Assembly (NCBI RefSeq): GCF_040796495.1
Contig: NZ_JBFNQN010000004.1
Span: 62,001 to 126,000 of the forward strand
Reading direction: 5' to 3'
From: Kineococcus endophyticus
GTDB taxonomy: Bacteria > Actinomycetota > Actinomycetes > Actinomycetales > Kineococcaceae
DNA: 64,000 bases
Shown here: positions 16,393-25,312 of the stretch, in pieces
Numbering within the stretch: the stretch's first letter is position 1
How the letters are laid out: each line of letters starts with the position of its first letter
Notes under the pieces: model-generated
Told to the model about the DNA's origin: nothing
The model's input: the letters and a program-made list of their open reading frames with translations, nothing else
Database searches by the model: none
Made by a program: the position numbers and the translations under genes

Positions 16393-17667
16393 GTGATCGA
16401 CCTGCGACTCCTCAGGGACGAACCGGACGCCGTCCGCGCCAGCCAGCGGGCCCGCGGCGAGGACGAGGGCGCCGTCGACCGCGCCCTGGACCTCGACGCC
16501 CGCCGCCGCACGGCCATCGCGCAGTTCGAGCAGCTGCGGTCCGAGCAGAAGTCCCGCGGCAAGGACGTCGCGGCCGCCAAGGGCGAGGAGAAGCAGAAGC
16601 TCCTCGCGGGGGTCAAGGAACTCGCCGAGCGGGTCAAGGCCGCGGACGCCGAGCAGGCCGCCGTGGGCGAGGAGTTCGACGCCGCCCTGCGCCTCATCCC
16701 CAACGTCGTCGAGGACGGCGTCCCGCCCGGGGGCGAGGACGACTACGTCGTGCTCGAGGAGGTCGGCACCCGCCCCGAGCTGCCCGAGGGCCTGGACGCC
16801 TGGCGCGACCACCTCGAACTCGGCGAGCTGCTCGGGGCCATCGACACCGAGCGCGGCGCCAAGGTCTCGGGGTCGCGGTTCTACTTCCTCACCGGCGTCG
16901 GGGCCCGGCTGGAACTGGCGCTGCTGAACCTGGCCGTCGCCAAGGCCGTCGAGAACGGGTTCACCCCGATGATCACGCCGACGCTGGTGAAGCCGGAGGT
17001 CATGGCGGGCACCGGGTTCCTCGGCGCGCACGCGGCCGAGGTGTACCACCTCGAGGAGGACGACCTCTACCTCACGGGGACGAGCGAGGTCGCCCTCGCC
17101 GGGTACCACGCCGACGAGATCCTCGACCTGTCCTCGGGTCCGAAGCGGTACGCGGGCTGGTCGGCCTGCTACCGCCGCGAGGCCGGGTCGTACGGCAAGG
17201 ACACCCGCGGCATCATCCGCGTCCACCAGTTCCACAAGGTCGAGATGTTCTCGTTCTGCCGCCCCGAGGACGCCGCGGCCGAGCACCAGCGGCTGCTGGG
17301 TCTGGAGAAGGACATGCTCGCCGCGATCGAGGTGCCCTACCGGGTCATCGACACCGCGGCCGGCGACCTCGGCAGTTCCGCGGCGCGCAAGTACGACTGC
17401 GAGGCGTGGGTCCCGACGCAGGGGACGTACCGCGAACTCTCCTCGACGTCGAACTGCACGACGTTCCAGTCCCGTCGCCTCGGGGTGCGCGAGCGCCTCG
17501 CGGAGGGTTCGGGGACCCGTCCGGTGGCGACGCTCAACGGGACGCTGGCGACGACGCGCTGGCTCGTGGCCATCCTGGAGAACCACCAGCAGGCCGACGG
17601 TTCGGTGCGCGTTCCCGCTGCGCTGCAGCCGTTCCTCGGGCTGGACGTGCTCACGCCGGTCGGCTGA
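16393..17667 (+). CDS. serS: Seryl-tRNA synthetase
   Basis: A 424-aa class II synthetase that charges tRNA-Ser. The N-terminal tRNA-binding coiled coil spans about 25-105. The catalytic core has motif 2 [16 protein letters not shown] (about 257-272) and motif 3 NGTLATTR (about 382-389), and the serine pocket TGTSEVAL. Length is normal. The gene starts at GTG only 6 nt after a TAGTGT -10 element. It is transcribed alone; its last 17 bp overlap the convergent acyltransferase-like gene. No T-box or other leader is possible in the available space. Confidence 0.97.
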   Translation: MIDLRLLRDEPDAVRASQRARGEDEGAVDRALDLDARRRTAIAQFEQLRSEQKSRGKDVAAAKGEEKQKLLAGVKELAERVKAADAEQAAVGEEFDAALRLIPNVVEDGVPPGGEDDYVVLEEVGTRPELPEGLDAWRDHLELGELLGAIDTERGAKVSGSRFYFLTGVGARLELALLNLAVAKAVENGFTPMITPTLVKPEVMAGTGFLGAHAAEVYHLEEDDLYLTGTSEVALAGYHADEILDLSSGPKRYAGWSACYRREAGSYGKDTRGIIRVHQFHKVEMFSFCRPEDAAAEHQRLLGLEKDMLAAIEVPYRVIDTAAGDLGSSAARKYDCEAWVPTQGTYRELSSTSNCTTFQSRRLGVRERLAEGSGTRPVATLNGTLATTRWLVAILENHQQADGSVRVPAALQPFLGLDVLTPVG

Positions 17668-18307
17668 ACCCCAGCGGCTGGGCCCAGTGCCCGCCCGCAC
17701 GCAGCCGGTCCGCGACGAGCCGGGCCAGCCGCGTGCGGGGTTCGGCGGCCCCCGAGCGCACGGCGTCGGGGGTGTCGCGGAACACGAACTTCGCCACGGC
17801 CCGGTCGGCGTCGTCGTCGCGTTCCACCGTCGCGACGGAGAACCGCCGGGCGAACCGCACGACCCCGCTGCCGTGCCCGAGGGCCTCCAGCAGCGGGTCC
17901 AGCAACCACGAGTGGCAGCTGAACGCGCCGGCCCCGAGGAGTTCGCGGGCGGCGGCGAACGAGGCGTCGAGGTCGGCGTCGGTGAGCGGTCCGCCCTCGG
18001 GGACGTGGACGGCGTGCCGTCCCTCCCGCGCGGTGCGCTCGAACTGCAGCCGGCCCAGCGCGACGACGTCCGCGCGGGCCAGACCCCGCAACCAGCGCAC
18101 GTCGATCGCGACGGGCCCCGTCGTCCCGTAGGCCGCGAGCTTGCGGGGCACGTCGGCGAGCGTCGCGGCGGCGACGTCGGGACCGAACCCGAGGGCCGCG
18201 AAGCGCGCGTCCACGTCGTCGCGGTGCTCCTGCAGGGCGGCCGCGAACTCCGCCGCGTCGAGGTCCGGCGCGTCCCAGGCCCCCAACGGCCCCGTCCTGT
18301 CGTCCAC
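17651..18307 (-). CDS. GNAT-like acyltransferase-domain protein
   Basis: A 218-aa cytoplasmic protein. The segment [23 protein letters not shown], the [18 protein letters not shown] region and [10 protein letters not shown] match what I recall of the actinobacterial family with an NAT_N/GNAT_C-like domain pair (DUF5596 region). No substrate is known to me. GTG 18307 is supported by GGGAGGGG at 5-6 nt; an in-frame GTG 57 bp upstream has none. It converges with serS and overlaps its end by 17 bp. Confidence 0.75.
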   Translation of the reverse strand: MDDRTGPLGAWDAPDLDAAEFAAALQEHRDDVDARFAALGFGPDVAAATLADVPRKLAAYGTTGPVAIDVRWLRGLARADVVALGRLQFERTAREGRHAVHVPEGGPLTDADLDASFAAARELLGAGAFSCHSWLLDPLLEALGHGSGVVRFARRFSVATVERDDDADRAVAKFVFRDTPDAVRSGAAEPRTRLARLVADRLRAGGHWAQPLGFSRPA

Positions 18308-18403
18308 GTCACCCCTCCCGGCCTCCGTCCCCGGCATCCGACCAGCCCGCCCCGCGGGCGGCAAGCCGCGGTGCTCGGGCGGCGCCCGCCGGTGCCCACC
18401 CCG

Positions 18404-18409
18404 TAGGCT
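18404..18409 (+). promoter_or_regulatory. -10 element, leaderless type, for the first HAD gene
   Basis: TAGGCT followed by 7 nt and then GTG 18417, with no Shine-Dalgarno. Confidence 0.45.
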
Positions 18410-18416
18410 GCCGAGC

Positions 18417-19238
18417 GTGAGTGGGGGCCTTCAGGGCGTGCTCGTGGCGCTCGACGTCGACGGAACCGTCGTCGACCTGGACGAGTCGTTGTCCGACCGC
18501 GTGCGCGAGGCGGTGGGCCGGGTCGCCGCCGGCGGGGCCCACGTCGTCGTCGCGACGGGACGCTCGCTGCACGGCACGCTGCCGGTGCTGCAGCGCCTCG
18601 GCCTGCGCGAGGGCTTCGTGGTGTGCTCCAACGGCGCCGTCACCGTCCAGCTCGACCCGGCCGTGGACGAGGGCTACCGCGTCGTCTCGCTGCACACCTT
18701 CGACCCCTCCGGCGTGGCCGAGCTGCTGCGCGAGCACCTGCCCGCCGGGCTGTTCGCGACGGAGGTCCTGGGCCGCGGCTACAAGCTGACGGCGCCCTTC
18801 CCCGAGGGGGAGCTCACGGGCGACATGCAGATCGTCCCCTTCGACGAGCTGTTCGCTGAACCCGTCATGCGCGTCATCATCCGCAGCCCCGAGCACACGT
18901 CCGCCGAGTTCTCCCGCCTCGTCGACGAGGTCGGCCTGCACGGCGTCGCCTACTCCGTGGGCTGGACCGCCTGGCTCGACCTCGCCCCCGACGGGGTGAC
19001 CAAGGCCAGTGCGCTGGAGGAGGTCCGGCTGCGCCTGGACGTCGATCCCGGCCGCACCCTGGCCGTCGGGGACGGCCGCAACGACGTCGAGATGCTGCGC
19101 TGGGCCGGGCGCGGCGTCGCCATGGGCAACGCGCCCGCCGAGGTGCAGGCGGCCGCCGACGAGGTCACCGGCACCGTCGACGAGGACGGCCTCGCCCAGG
19201 TGCTCGAGGGTCTGCTCGCGGTGGGACCCACCGCCTGA
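18417..19238 (+). CDS. HAD-superfamily hydrolase, Cof type (paralogue 1)
   Basis: A 273-aa phosphatase of HAD subfamily IIB. Motif I is ALDVDGTVVDLD, motif II is VVATGRS, the motif III lysine is in GVTKASALE and motif IV is GDGRNDVEMLRWAG. The cap domain lies between motifs II and III. It would dephosphorylate a sugar phosphate or similar metabolite in the cytoplasm; the substrate is unknown. A second gene at 25313 shares the same C-terminal layout and is probably a paralogue. The start is leaderless in type. Confidence 0.9.
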   Translation: MSGGLQGVLVALDVDGTVVDLDESLSDRVREAVGRVAAGGAHVVVATGRSLHGTLPVLQRLGLREGFVVCSNGAVTVQLDPAVDEGYRVVSLHTFDPSGVAELLREHLPAGLFATEVLGRGYKLTAPFPEGELTGDMQIVPFDELFAEPVMRVIIRSPEHTSAEFSRLVDEVGLHGVAYSVGWTAWLDLAPDGVTKASALEEVRLRLDVDPGRTLAVGDGRNDVEMLRWAGRGVAMGNAPAEVQAAADEVTGTVDEDGLAQVLEGLLAVGPTA

Positions 19239-19282
19239 CCCTCCCGCCCGGCGACCCCCGGCGACCCCCCGGCGGACAGCGC

Positions 19283-19310
19283 TCAAGGCCTCACCGCTGT
19301 CGGCCGATGA
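19283..19310 (+). promoter_or_regulatory. Flagellar/WhiG-type (sigma-28-like) promoter for the GAF chemoreceptor
   Basis: TCAA (19283-19286), a 16-bp spacer, then GCCGATGA (19303-19310). This resembles the sigma-28/WhiG consensus TAAA-N15-GCCGATAA (established knowledge). It would start transcription about 70 nt before the soluble chemoreceptor gene. A second, similar site precedes the transmembrane chemoreceptor at 56843. Confidence 0.55.
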
Positions 19311-19389
19311 CTGCAGGGCTGGAAGCAGCCGGCGCGGCACGACAGGCGTCCCTGGCCCCTCGTGCCGCGGGATGGAGACGGGGAGTCCG

Positions 19390-20991
19390 ATGTTCCGATC
19401 GACCGCATCACGGCGGGCGGCCGAGGCCGCGGCGGGTCACGTGCAGGCGGCGGGTGCCGACCTCGAGGCGGTGACCGACCTCGTGCGTGCCCTGCAGCAG
19501 GCCACCACCCCGCAGGCTGCGGTCGAGACCGCGCTGGAGACGATCCGGTCCCGCTTCGGCTGGGCCTACGGGTCGTACTGGCGCCTGGAACGCCGACCCG
19601 GCACGGGAGCCGGTGCCGCACCCGTCCTCGTCTTCGCGCAGGACAGCGGTCGGGTGGACGGCCCGGCGGGGGAGGACTTCCGCCGCGTGACGCTGGCGGC
19701 GTCCTTCGCCGAGGGCGTGGGCCTGTCGGGACGGGCGTGGCGCCAGCGCGACCTCGTGCACGTGGCCGACCTCGGTGAGCTGACCGACTGCGTCCGCGCG
19801 CCGGTGGCCCAGCGCGCCGGGATCCGGTCGGGGATCTGCTTCCCGGTGCTGGAGGCCGGGGAGGTGGCCGGGACGATGGACTTCTTCACCACCGAGCGCG
19901 TCACGCTGTCCGCGGGCCGCACCGCGGTGCTGCGCACGGTCGCCACCCTGGTGTCCACGACGCTGGCCCGGCTGGCCGAGGCCGCGCGGCAGGAGAAGGC
20001 GGCGCAGGACGTCGAGGCCGTCTCGACGCTGATCCGTGAGCTGACCGCGGCCACCAGCGAGGAGGCGGCGCTGCGGGTGGCGCTGGACACGATCCGCGCC
20101 GACTTCGACTGGCAGTACGGCTCGTTCTGGCGGCTGGACGAGACCGGGCCGGCCTCGGGGCACGTCCTGCGCTTCGAGCTGGAGTCCGGCGACGCCGGTC
20201 AGGAGTTCCGGCAGGTGACGCTGGCGGCCTCCTTCGCCAAGGGCGTCGGGTTGTCGGGCCGGACGTGGGCGGCGCAGGACCTGGTGTTCGTGGAGGACCT
20301 GGGGGAGATGACCGACTGCGTCCGCGCGCCCGTGGCGCAGCGGGCAGGGGTGAAGTCGGGCGTCTGCCTGCCCGTCGTGGTCGGCGGCCGCGTGGTGGGG
20401 ACGATGGACTTCTTCGCCACCCGCACTCTGGTGATGTCGGAGAGCCGGCGCGCGGCGCTGCGGAACACGGCGTTCCTCATCGGTCAGGCGATGGAGCGGT
20501 TCGCCGCGGCGGGTCGGTTGCAGCAGGCCGGTGGTGACCTGTTGTCCTCGATCGAGGAGGTCGAGCGGAACGTGGTCGCGGCGACGGGGGTCGCCGCGCA
20601 GGGGGAGGCGTTGGCCGCGGAGGCGAACGCGGAGGTCGCCGCGCTGGAGGAGGCCTCGGCGCAGATCAACGACGTGGTGCGGGCGATCCAGTCGATCGCC
20701 GCGCAGACGAAGCTGCTGGCGCTGAACGCGACCATCGAGGCGGCCCGTGCCGGCGAGGCCGGGCGCGGTTTCGCGATCGTGGCCGAGGAGGTCAAGGAGT
20801 TGTCGGGGGAGACCGAGCGCGCGACGAGCAGCGTCGGGGCCCGGGTGGCGACCATCCAGGCGCGCGTCGGTGCCGTCACCTCCTCCCTGGCGCAGATCAG
20901 CGCCGCGGTCGGGGAGATCAACCAGACGCAGTCCGTCATCGGCGGTGTCCTGACCGAGCAGTTCGCGGTGACCCGCGAGATCCTGGGGTGA
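19390..20991 (+). CDS. Soluble chemoreceptor with duplicated GAF domains (GAF-GAF-MCP signalling domain)
   Basis: A 533-aa cytoplasmic protein (539 aa if ATG 19372 is used; GGGGAG favours 19390). Two GAF domains (about 25-195 and 205-365) are internal duplicates: both contain VTLAASFA.GVGLSGR, DLGE.TDCVRAPVAQRAG, a second cysteine (GIC or GVC) and GTMDFF. A short methyl-accepting signalling domain follows with the hairpin tip [19 protein letters not shown]. There is no transmembrane segment, so it senses a cytoplasmic signal and would signal to CheA/CheW encoded elsewhere. A sigma-28-like promoter lies upstream; the EAL-HDOD and GGDEF genes follow closely. Confidence 0.9.
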   Translation: MFRSTASRRAAEAAAGHVQAAGADLEAVTDLVRALQQATTPQAAVETALETIRSRFGWAYGSYWRLERRPGTGAGAAPVLVFAQDSGRVDGPAGEDFRRVTLAASFAEGVGLSGRAWRQRDLVHVADLGELTDCVRAPVAQRAGIRSGICFPVLEAGEVAGTMDFFTTERVTLSAGRTAVLRTVATLVSTTLARLAEAARQEKAAQDVEAVSTLIRELTAATSEEAALRVALDTIRADFDWQYGSFWRLDETGPASGHVLRFELESGDAGQEFRQVTLAASFAKGVGLSGRTWAAQDLVFVEDLGEMTDCVRAPVAQRAGVKSGVCLPVVVGGRVVGTMDFFATRTLVMSESRRAALRNTAFLIGQAMERFAAAGRLQQAGGDLLSSIEEVERNVVAATGVAAQGEALAAEANAEVAALEEASAQINDVVRAIQSIAAQTKLLALNATIEAARAGEAGRGFAIVAEEVKELSGETERATSSVGARVATIQARVGAVTSSLAQISAAVGEINQTQSVIGGVLTEQFAVTREILG

Positions 20992-20998
20992 CGTCGAC

Positions 20999-22264
20999 GT
21001 GACGGTTCCGGTGGACGGCGGACTCGTGACCCCCCGTGCGGGGGCGACGAGTTCCCTCGGCCTGCAGGCGGTCCACACGGCCGAGCGGGAGGTGTTCGGC
21101 TACGAACTCCTGCACCGCAGCGGTGCCTCGAACCGTGCCCGCCTGACGGGCGAGGCCGAGCACGACCGCGCCACCGCGCAGGTCGTCGCGGCGGTGTTCG
21201 GGGAGTTCGGCGTCGAGGACCTGTCCGGCGGCCGTCCCCTGTTCCTCAACGCGACCCGCTCGTTCTTCTCCGGTCAGGTGCAGCTGCCGTTCCCGCCCGG
21301 GCACGTCGTGCTCGAACTCCCGCAGCACGTCGACGTCGACCGGCGGCTCATGGTCGGCCTCGGCGACCTGCGGCGCAAGGGTTTCCCCATCGCCGTCGAC
21401 GACTTCGACGGGGAGGTCTCCCGGGTCCCGGCCGTCGTGCACGCCGACTACGTCAAGGTCGACCTGCACGCGACGGGGGAGCGGCTGCCCGAGGTCGTCG
21501 ACCTCGTCCGCAAGGTGAACCCGGGGGCCGTCCTCGTCGTCGAGCGCGTGGAGACCCAGGCGCAGTTCGACGTCTGCCGCGACCTCGGCGTCGACCTGTT
21601 CCAGGGGTACCTGCTGCACCGCCCCGAGGTCCTGCAGCGCCAGACGCTCAACCCCTCCCACCTGACCTGCGCGCAACTCGTGGCCCTGCTCGCCGACACC
21701 GACGCCGACGTGGGGCAGGTCGTCGACCTCCTCGCGCAGGACCCCGCCCTGAGCCTGCGCGTGCTGAAGACCGTGAGTTCGGCGGCCCACGCGCCGCGCG
21801 GCGGCATCACCTCGCTGCGGCAGGCCGTCGTCATGCTCGGCCGCCGGGAACTCATGAGCTGGGTCCTGCTCGTGCTGCTCGCCGGATCCGGCTCCGCCCG
21901 CGTCCCCGACGACACCCTCACCTGGATCTTCACGCGGGCCGAGGCCTGCCGGGCCCTGCGGCCCACCGCGGCCGAACCCGCGTTCACCGTCGGGTTGCTG
22001 TCCGCGGCCGCCGAGGCGCTGGCCTTCGACCCCGTCGAACTCACCCGCGGGTGCGCGCTCGACGCCTCCGTCCGCGACGCCCTGGTCACCGCCGGCGGTC
22101 CGCTCGGCGCGGCCCTCACGACCGTCCGCGACCACGAGGCCCTCGTCCTCGACGGCGACGGGGACCCCGCGGACCAGGACGTGGCCGCGGTCTACCTGCG
22201 CGCCCAGGTCGCCGCCCGGTCCCGGGTCGCAGCCTTCCGCGCACCACGCGGCCCGGGGCGGTGA
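20999..22264 (+). CDS. EAL-HDOD signalling protein (degenerate EAL)
   Basis: A 421-aa protein of the YuxH type. The EAL-like domain (about 20-215) keeps YELLHR, VDDFDGE and FQGYLLHRP but lacks the full set of metal-binding glutamates, so it is probably not an active phosphodiesterase. An HDOD domain follows (about 220-400, LLAQDPALSLRVLK). Such proteins usually act as adaptors in motility or c-di-GMP control (family knowledge). It starts 7 nt after the chemoreceptor stop, and its end overlaps the GGDEF gene as GTGA, giving a three-gene unit. Confidence 0.88.
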   Translation: MTVPVDGGLVTPRAGATSSLGLQAVHTAEREVFGYELLHRSGASNRARLTGEAEHDRATAQVVAAVFGEFGVEDLSGGRPLFLNATRSFFSGQVQLPFPPGHVVLELPQHVDVDRRLMVGLGDLRRKGFPIAVDDFDGEVSRVPAVVHADYVKVDLHATGERLPEVVDLVRKVNPGAVLVVERVETQAQFDVCRDLGVDLFQGYLLHRPEVLQRQTLNPSHLTCAQLVALLADTDADVGQVVDLLAQDPALSLRVLKTVSSAAHAPRGGITSLRQAVVMLGRRELMSWVLLVLLAGSGSARVPDDTLTWIFTRAEACRALRPTAAEPAFTVGLLSAAAEALAFDPVELTRGCALDASVRDALVTAGGPLGAALTTVRDHEALVLDGDGDPADQDVAAVYLRAQVAARSRVAAFRAPRGPGR

Positions 22265-23724
22265 CCCGCCCGGCCCCCGGCGTGCCGCCCCGGGGTCTGG
22301 TCCCGGTCGGGGTGCTGGCCGGACTCGCCGCCGCGGTCCTCCCCTCCCAGCGGCCCCAGGCCGCGGCCGCGGTCCTGCTGGCCGTCCCGGCCCTGGGGTT
22401 CGCGCCGGCGCTCCTGTGGCACCGGGCCGACGCCGACCGGGTCTGGCGCTGGTTCGCCGTCGGCGCCGCGCTGCTGCTGCTGGGCGCGCCGGGGACGTGG
22501 AGCCTGCTCCTTCCGGGACACGTCCCCGTCGCCGTGGTGCCCGGCCTCGCCGTCCTCACCGCCGTCGGCGCGTACGCCGCCCTCTTCGCGGGCAACCTGC
22601 GCCTCCTGCACTACCAGCGCAGTGCCGTGGTGCCGCACGTCAACGCCTGGTTCGACGGCGTCGCGAGCCTGTTCGGGCTCACCGCCGTCCTCAGCGCGAC
22701 GCTCGTGCCCGCCCTCACGGCGCGCGGGACCGGCACGCTGACCGCCCTCGCGTGGACCGCACGGCCCGCACTGGTCCTGGTGCTCACGGCCTTCGCCGCC
22801 GCCAACTGCGGCCTGGTGGCCCCCGGGCACCGGCGGCGCCCTGCGCGCGTCCTGCTGGTGTTCGCCGTGCTCCTGGCCGCCGAGACCGCCGACCTAGGGC
22901 ACCTGCTCGCCGGCGGCCAGGCGTCCGCCCTCCTCGCCCCCGCGGCGTCCGGCCTGCGGGTCCTGGCCCTGCCCCTGCTCGTGCGCGCGGTGCGCGCGCC
23001 GACGGACCACCCGCGCGTGGTCGCCGACCTCGGCTGGGCGACGGTGGCCGCCCCGGTCAGCGTCTTCGCCATGACGATGGCGGCGGCGGCCTGGCGCACC
23101 GCCCACCCCGGGACGTCGACGCTGGTGCTGCTCTGCGAGGTCGCGGCCCTGACGACCGTCGCCGCCAAGCTCGTCCTGCTGACGCGGACGCTCGTCTCGC
23201 TCCTCGGCAGCCACCGGCTCTCGCTGCTCGACGAGCTGACGGGGCTGGCGAACCGGCGCGCCTTCTTCGCCGAGGTCGAGCGCGTCGACGACGGGGTGCC
23301 GCTGGCCGTCCTGCTCGTCGACCTCGACGGGTTCAAGGCCGTCAACGACCGTCACGGGCACCGCACGGGTGACCTCCTGCTGCGGGACACCGCCGCCCGC
23401 CTCGAGGACGTCGTCGGCAGCGACGGTCTGGTCGCCCGCCTCGGCGGGGACGAGTTCGTCGTCCTCCTCACGGGGCCCCGCACCGCGCGCGCCGACGACA
23501 TCGCCCAGGCCCTCGTCGGGCAGCTCGGTCCGCGGGACGTCGACGGCCACCACCTGCGCGTCTCGGCCAGCGTGGGGGTCGCGGGCCCGGAGTCGACCGT
23601 GGGCCCGGCCGCCGTCGTCGCGGGGGCCACCGGCCGCGGTCGCGGGGAGGCGCTGCTGCACGCCGCCGACGTCGCGATGTACCGGGCGAAGTCCGAGGGC
23701 GGCGGGGCGCGCCGGGCGGCCTGA
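22261..23724 (+). CDS. Membrane diguanylate cyclase (GGDEF)
   Basis: A 487-aa protein. About eight N-terminal transmembrane segments (to about residue 320) precede a GGDEF domain with DLDGFKAVNDRHGHRTGD and an intact RLGGDEFVVLL motif. It should make c-di-GMP from two GTP. The position of the inhibitory RxxD I-site upstream of GGDEF carries GSDG, so product inhibition at that site is not expected. The GTG start overlaps the upstream stop. Together with the EAL-HDOD and chemoreceptor genes it suggests coupled control of motility and c-di-GMP. Confidence 0.9.
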   Translation: MTRPAPGVPPRGLVPVGVLAGLAAAVLPSQRPQAAAAVLLAVPALGFAPALLWHRADADRVWRWFAVGAALLLLGAPGTWSLLLPGHVPVAVVPGLAVLTAVGAYAALFAGNLRLLHYQRSAVVPHVNAWFDGVASLFGLTAVLSATLVPALTARGTGTLTALAWTARPALVLVLTAFAAANCGLVAPGHRRRPARVLLVFAVLLAAETADLGHLLAGGQASALLAPAASGLRVLALPLLVRAVRAPTDHPRVVADLGWATVAAPVSVFAMTMAAAAWRTAHPGTSTLVLLCEVAALTTVAAKLVLLTRTLVSLLGSHRLSLLDELTGLANRRAFFAEVERVDDGVPLAVLLVDLDGFKAVNDRHGHRTGDLLLRDTAARLEDVVGSDGLVARLGGDEFVVLLTGPRTARADDIAQALVGQLGPRDVDGHHLRVSASVGVAGPESTVGPAAVVAGATGRGRGEALLHAADVAMYRAKSEGGGARRAA

Positions 23725-23740
23725 GCCGGTCCGGCGCACG

Positions 23741-25006
23741 TCAGGCCGGGGTGGCCCGGACGACGCCGCAGGGGAGGAACGCCCGTACGGCGAACCCGCC
23801 GTCGGCCGTGGGACCGGCCTGCAGCGACCCGCCCAGCGCGCAGGCGCGCTCGCTGATCCCCACGAGCCCGGCGCCGCCCCCGCCCAGACCGCACGCCGCA
23901 CTGCGCGCGACGACGGGTTCCGCGCCGGTGCCCGCGGGCGGTGAGTTCTCGACGTCGACGTGGACGCCGGAGCGGAACCCGTCCCCGTGGTCGCGGTCGC
24001 GACCCAGCCGCACGCGGACGACGACGTCCGCACCGTCGGCGTGCCGGCGCACGTTCGTCAGGGCCTCCTGCGTGATGCGGTACACCGCGCGCTGCACGGG
24101 GGCGGGCACGCTCGCGGTGTCCACGGCGTCCGGCAGCTGCAGCCGCCCGCGCACGCCGGACCGCTGCCACAGGTGGGCGATGTCGTCGACGGTCCGCACG
24201 GCGTCGAGCGAGGCGGCGACGGCGTCGCTGGTCAGCGCGCCGAGGACCTGCCGCAGCTCGTCGTTGGCCTGGACCGCCAGGCTGCGGATGGTCTCGGTCG
24301 TGCGCACGGCGGCGGGGACCGGGTCCGCGCCGCGCAGCGTCACGCGGAGGACGCCCGCCTGCAGGGCGATGAGGGAGATCTGGTGGGACACGACGTCGTG
24401 CATCTCGCGGGCGAGCTGGGCGCGTTCGTCGGCGCGGGCGGCCCGCTCGGTCAGCAGCCGTTCGCGGTGCCGGCTCGCCTGCAGCTCGCGCAGCCGGTCG
24501 GCCTGCTCGCGGCGCACCCGCAGCAGGTGCCCCACCAGGCTGGCGCTGCCGACGTACCCGGCGAAGTAGACGGCCGACTGCAGGTTCAGGACGAGGAAGC
24601 CCGGCCCCGGGTACCAGTAGATGACGGTGTTGGCGACGGTCAGGGCCACGGTGATCGTCACGACCACCAGGAGGGCGGACCGCCTGCGGCGGTAGGTGAA
24701 GTTCGCCAGCAGGACACCGGGGGCGACCTGCAGCGTCGACCACCAGACGCCGGGCAGGGAGGCCAGCAGCGCCAGCAGCGGGCAGCGGCGGCGCAGCAGC
24801 ACGCCGACGACGGCGAGCACGGAGACGAGCACCGACGTGCGGCTGGACCACGTCACGCCCTTGGACACGGCGTCCACGACGGAGGCGAGGACGAGCAGCG
24901 CCTGGGTGAGCACCCGTCCGCCGGGGCTGCGCAGGAACTCCGCGGCGGCGGCGCGGCGCTCGGCCGACAGCAGGGGGGTGCCGCGGGAGGGCGCGTCGCC
25001 GGACAC
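23741..25006 (-). CDS. NarL/NreB-type two-component sensor histidine kinase
   Basis: A 421-aa membrane kinase. About four to six hydrophobic segments fill residues 30-165, then a HisKA_3 dimerisation domain with AREMHDVVSHQISL (the phosphorylated His in MHDV) and an HATPase domain with QEALTNVRRHA and GAGLVGISERA. There is no extracytoplasmic sensor domain. I see no response regulator next to it, so it is an orphan here. GTG 25006 was chosen at the beginning of the protein-like segment; it has only a weak ribosome site. It converges with the GGDEF gene. Confidence 0.88.
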   Translation of the reverse strand: MSGDAPSRGTPLLSAERRAAAAEFLRSPGGRVLTQALLVLASVVDAVSKGVTWSSRTSVLVSVLAVVGVLLRRRCPLLALLASLPGVWWSTLQVAPGVLLANFTYRRRRSALLVVVTITVALTVANTVIYWYPGPGFLVLNLQSAVYFAGYVGSASLVGHLLRVRREQADRLRELQASRHRERLLTERAARADERAQLAREMHDVVSHQISLIALQAGVLRVTLRGADPVPAAVRTTETIRSLAVQANDELRQVLGALTSDAVAASLDAVRTVDDIAHLWQRSGVRGRLQLPDAVDTASVPAPVQRAVYRITQEALTNVRRHADGADVVVRVRLGRDRDHGDGFRSGVHVDVENSPPAGTGAEPVVARSAACGLGGGGAGLVGISERACALGGSLQAGPTADGGFAVRAFLPCGVVRATPA

Positions 25007-25041
25007 CGGCCCAGGATCGCAGCCGGCCGTGCGGGGACGAC

Positions 25042-25089
25042 CCCTCCGGAGGGAGGGGGTGCGGTCGCGCCGCACCGCACCTCCGGAGG
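25042..25089. promoter_or_regulatory. Paired palindromes in the 306-bp divergent region 25007-25312
   Basis: Two copies of the palindrome CCTCCGGAGG (25043-25052, extended to 12 bp, and 25080-25089) are spaced 37 bp apart and flank a TGCGGtcgcgCCGCA inverted repeat (about 25060-25074). They lie just upstream of the histidine kinase gene. The rest of the gap towards the HAD gene at 25313 shows no gene or other clear structure. Confidence 0.35.
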
Positions 25090-25312
25090 GTGGTCGCGAG
25101 CGGGAACGCCGGGGGACGATCGTGGGGTCGGTGCCCGCCCCCACGATGGCGCGCCGGCGGACCGGCGCCGGCCGGCGGCCCCCTCGGGGGAGACGGGCCG
25201 CCGGACGGCGAGGTCGCAGAGGTCGGTCCCGGAGGCCGGGCGGTCGCGGCAGCGACGCGTCGGGGACGAGCGCGCCCGGCTCCGGGGTCCGACCAGGTGC
25301 GAGGATGGGCTC

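Noticed and set aside
15094-18399. Minus-strand frame of about 1,100 codons spanning the lipid kinase and serS
   Set aside because: It runs antisense to serS and out of frame with the lipid kinase and the acyltransferase-like gene. No domain is visible.
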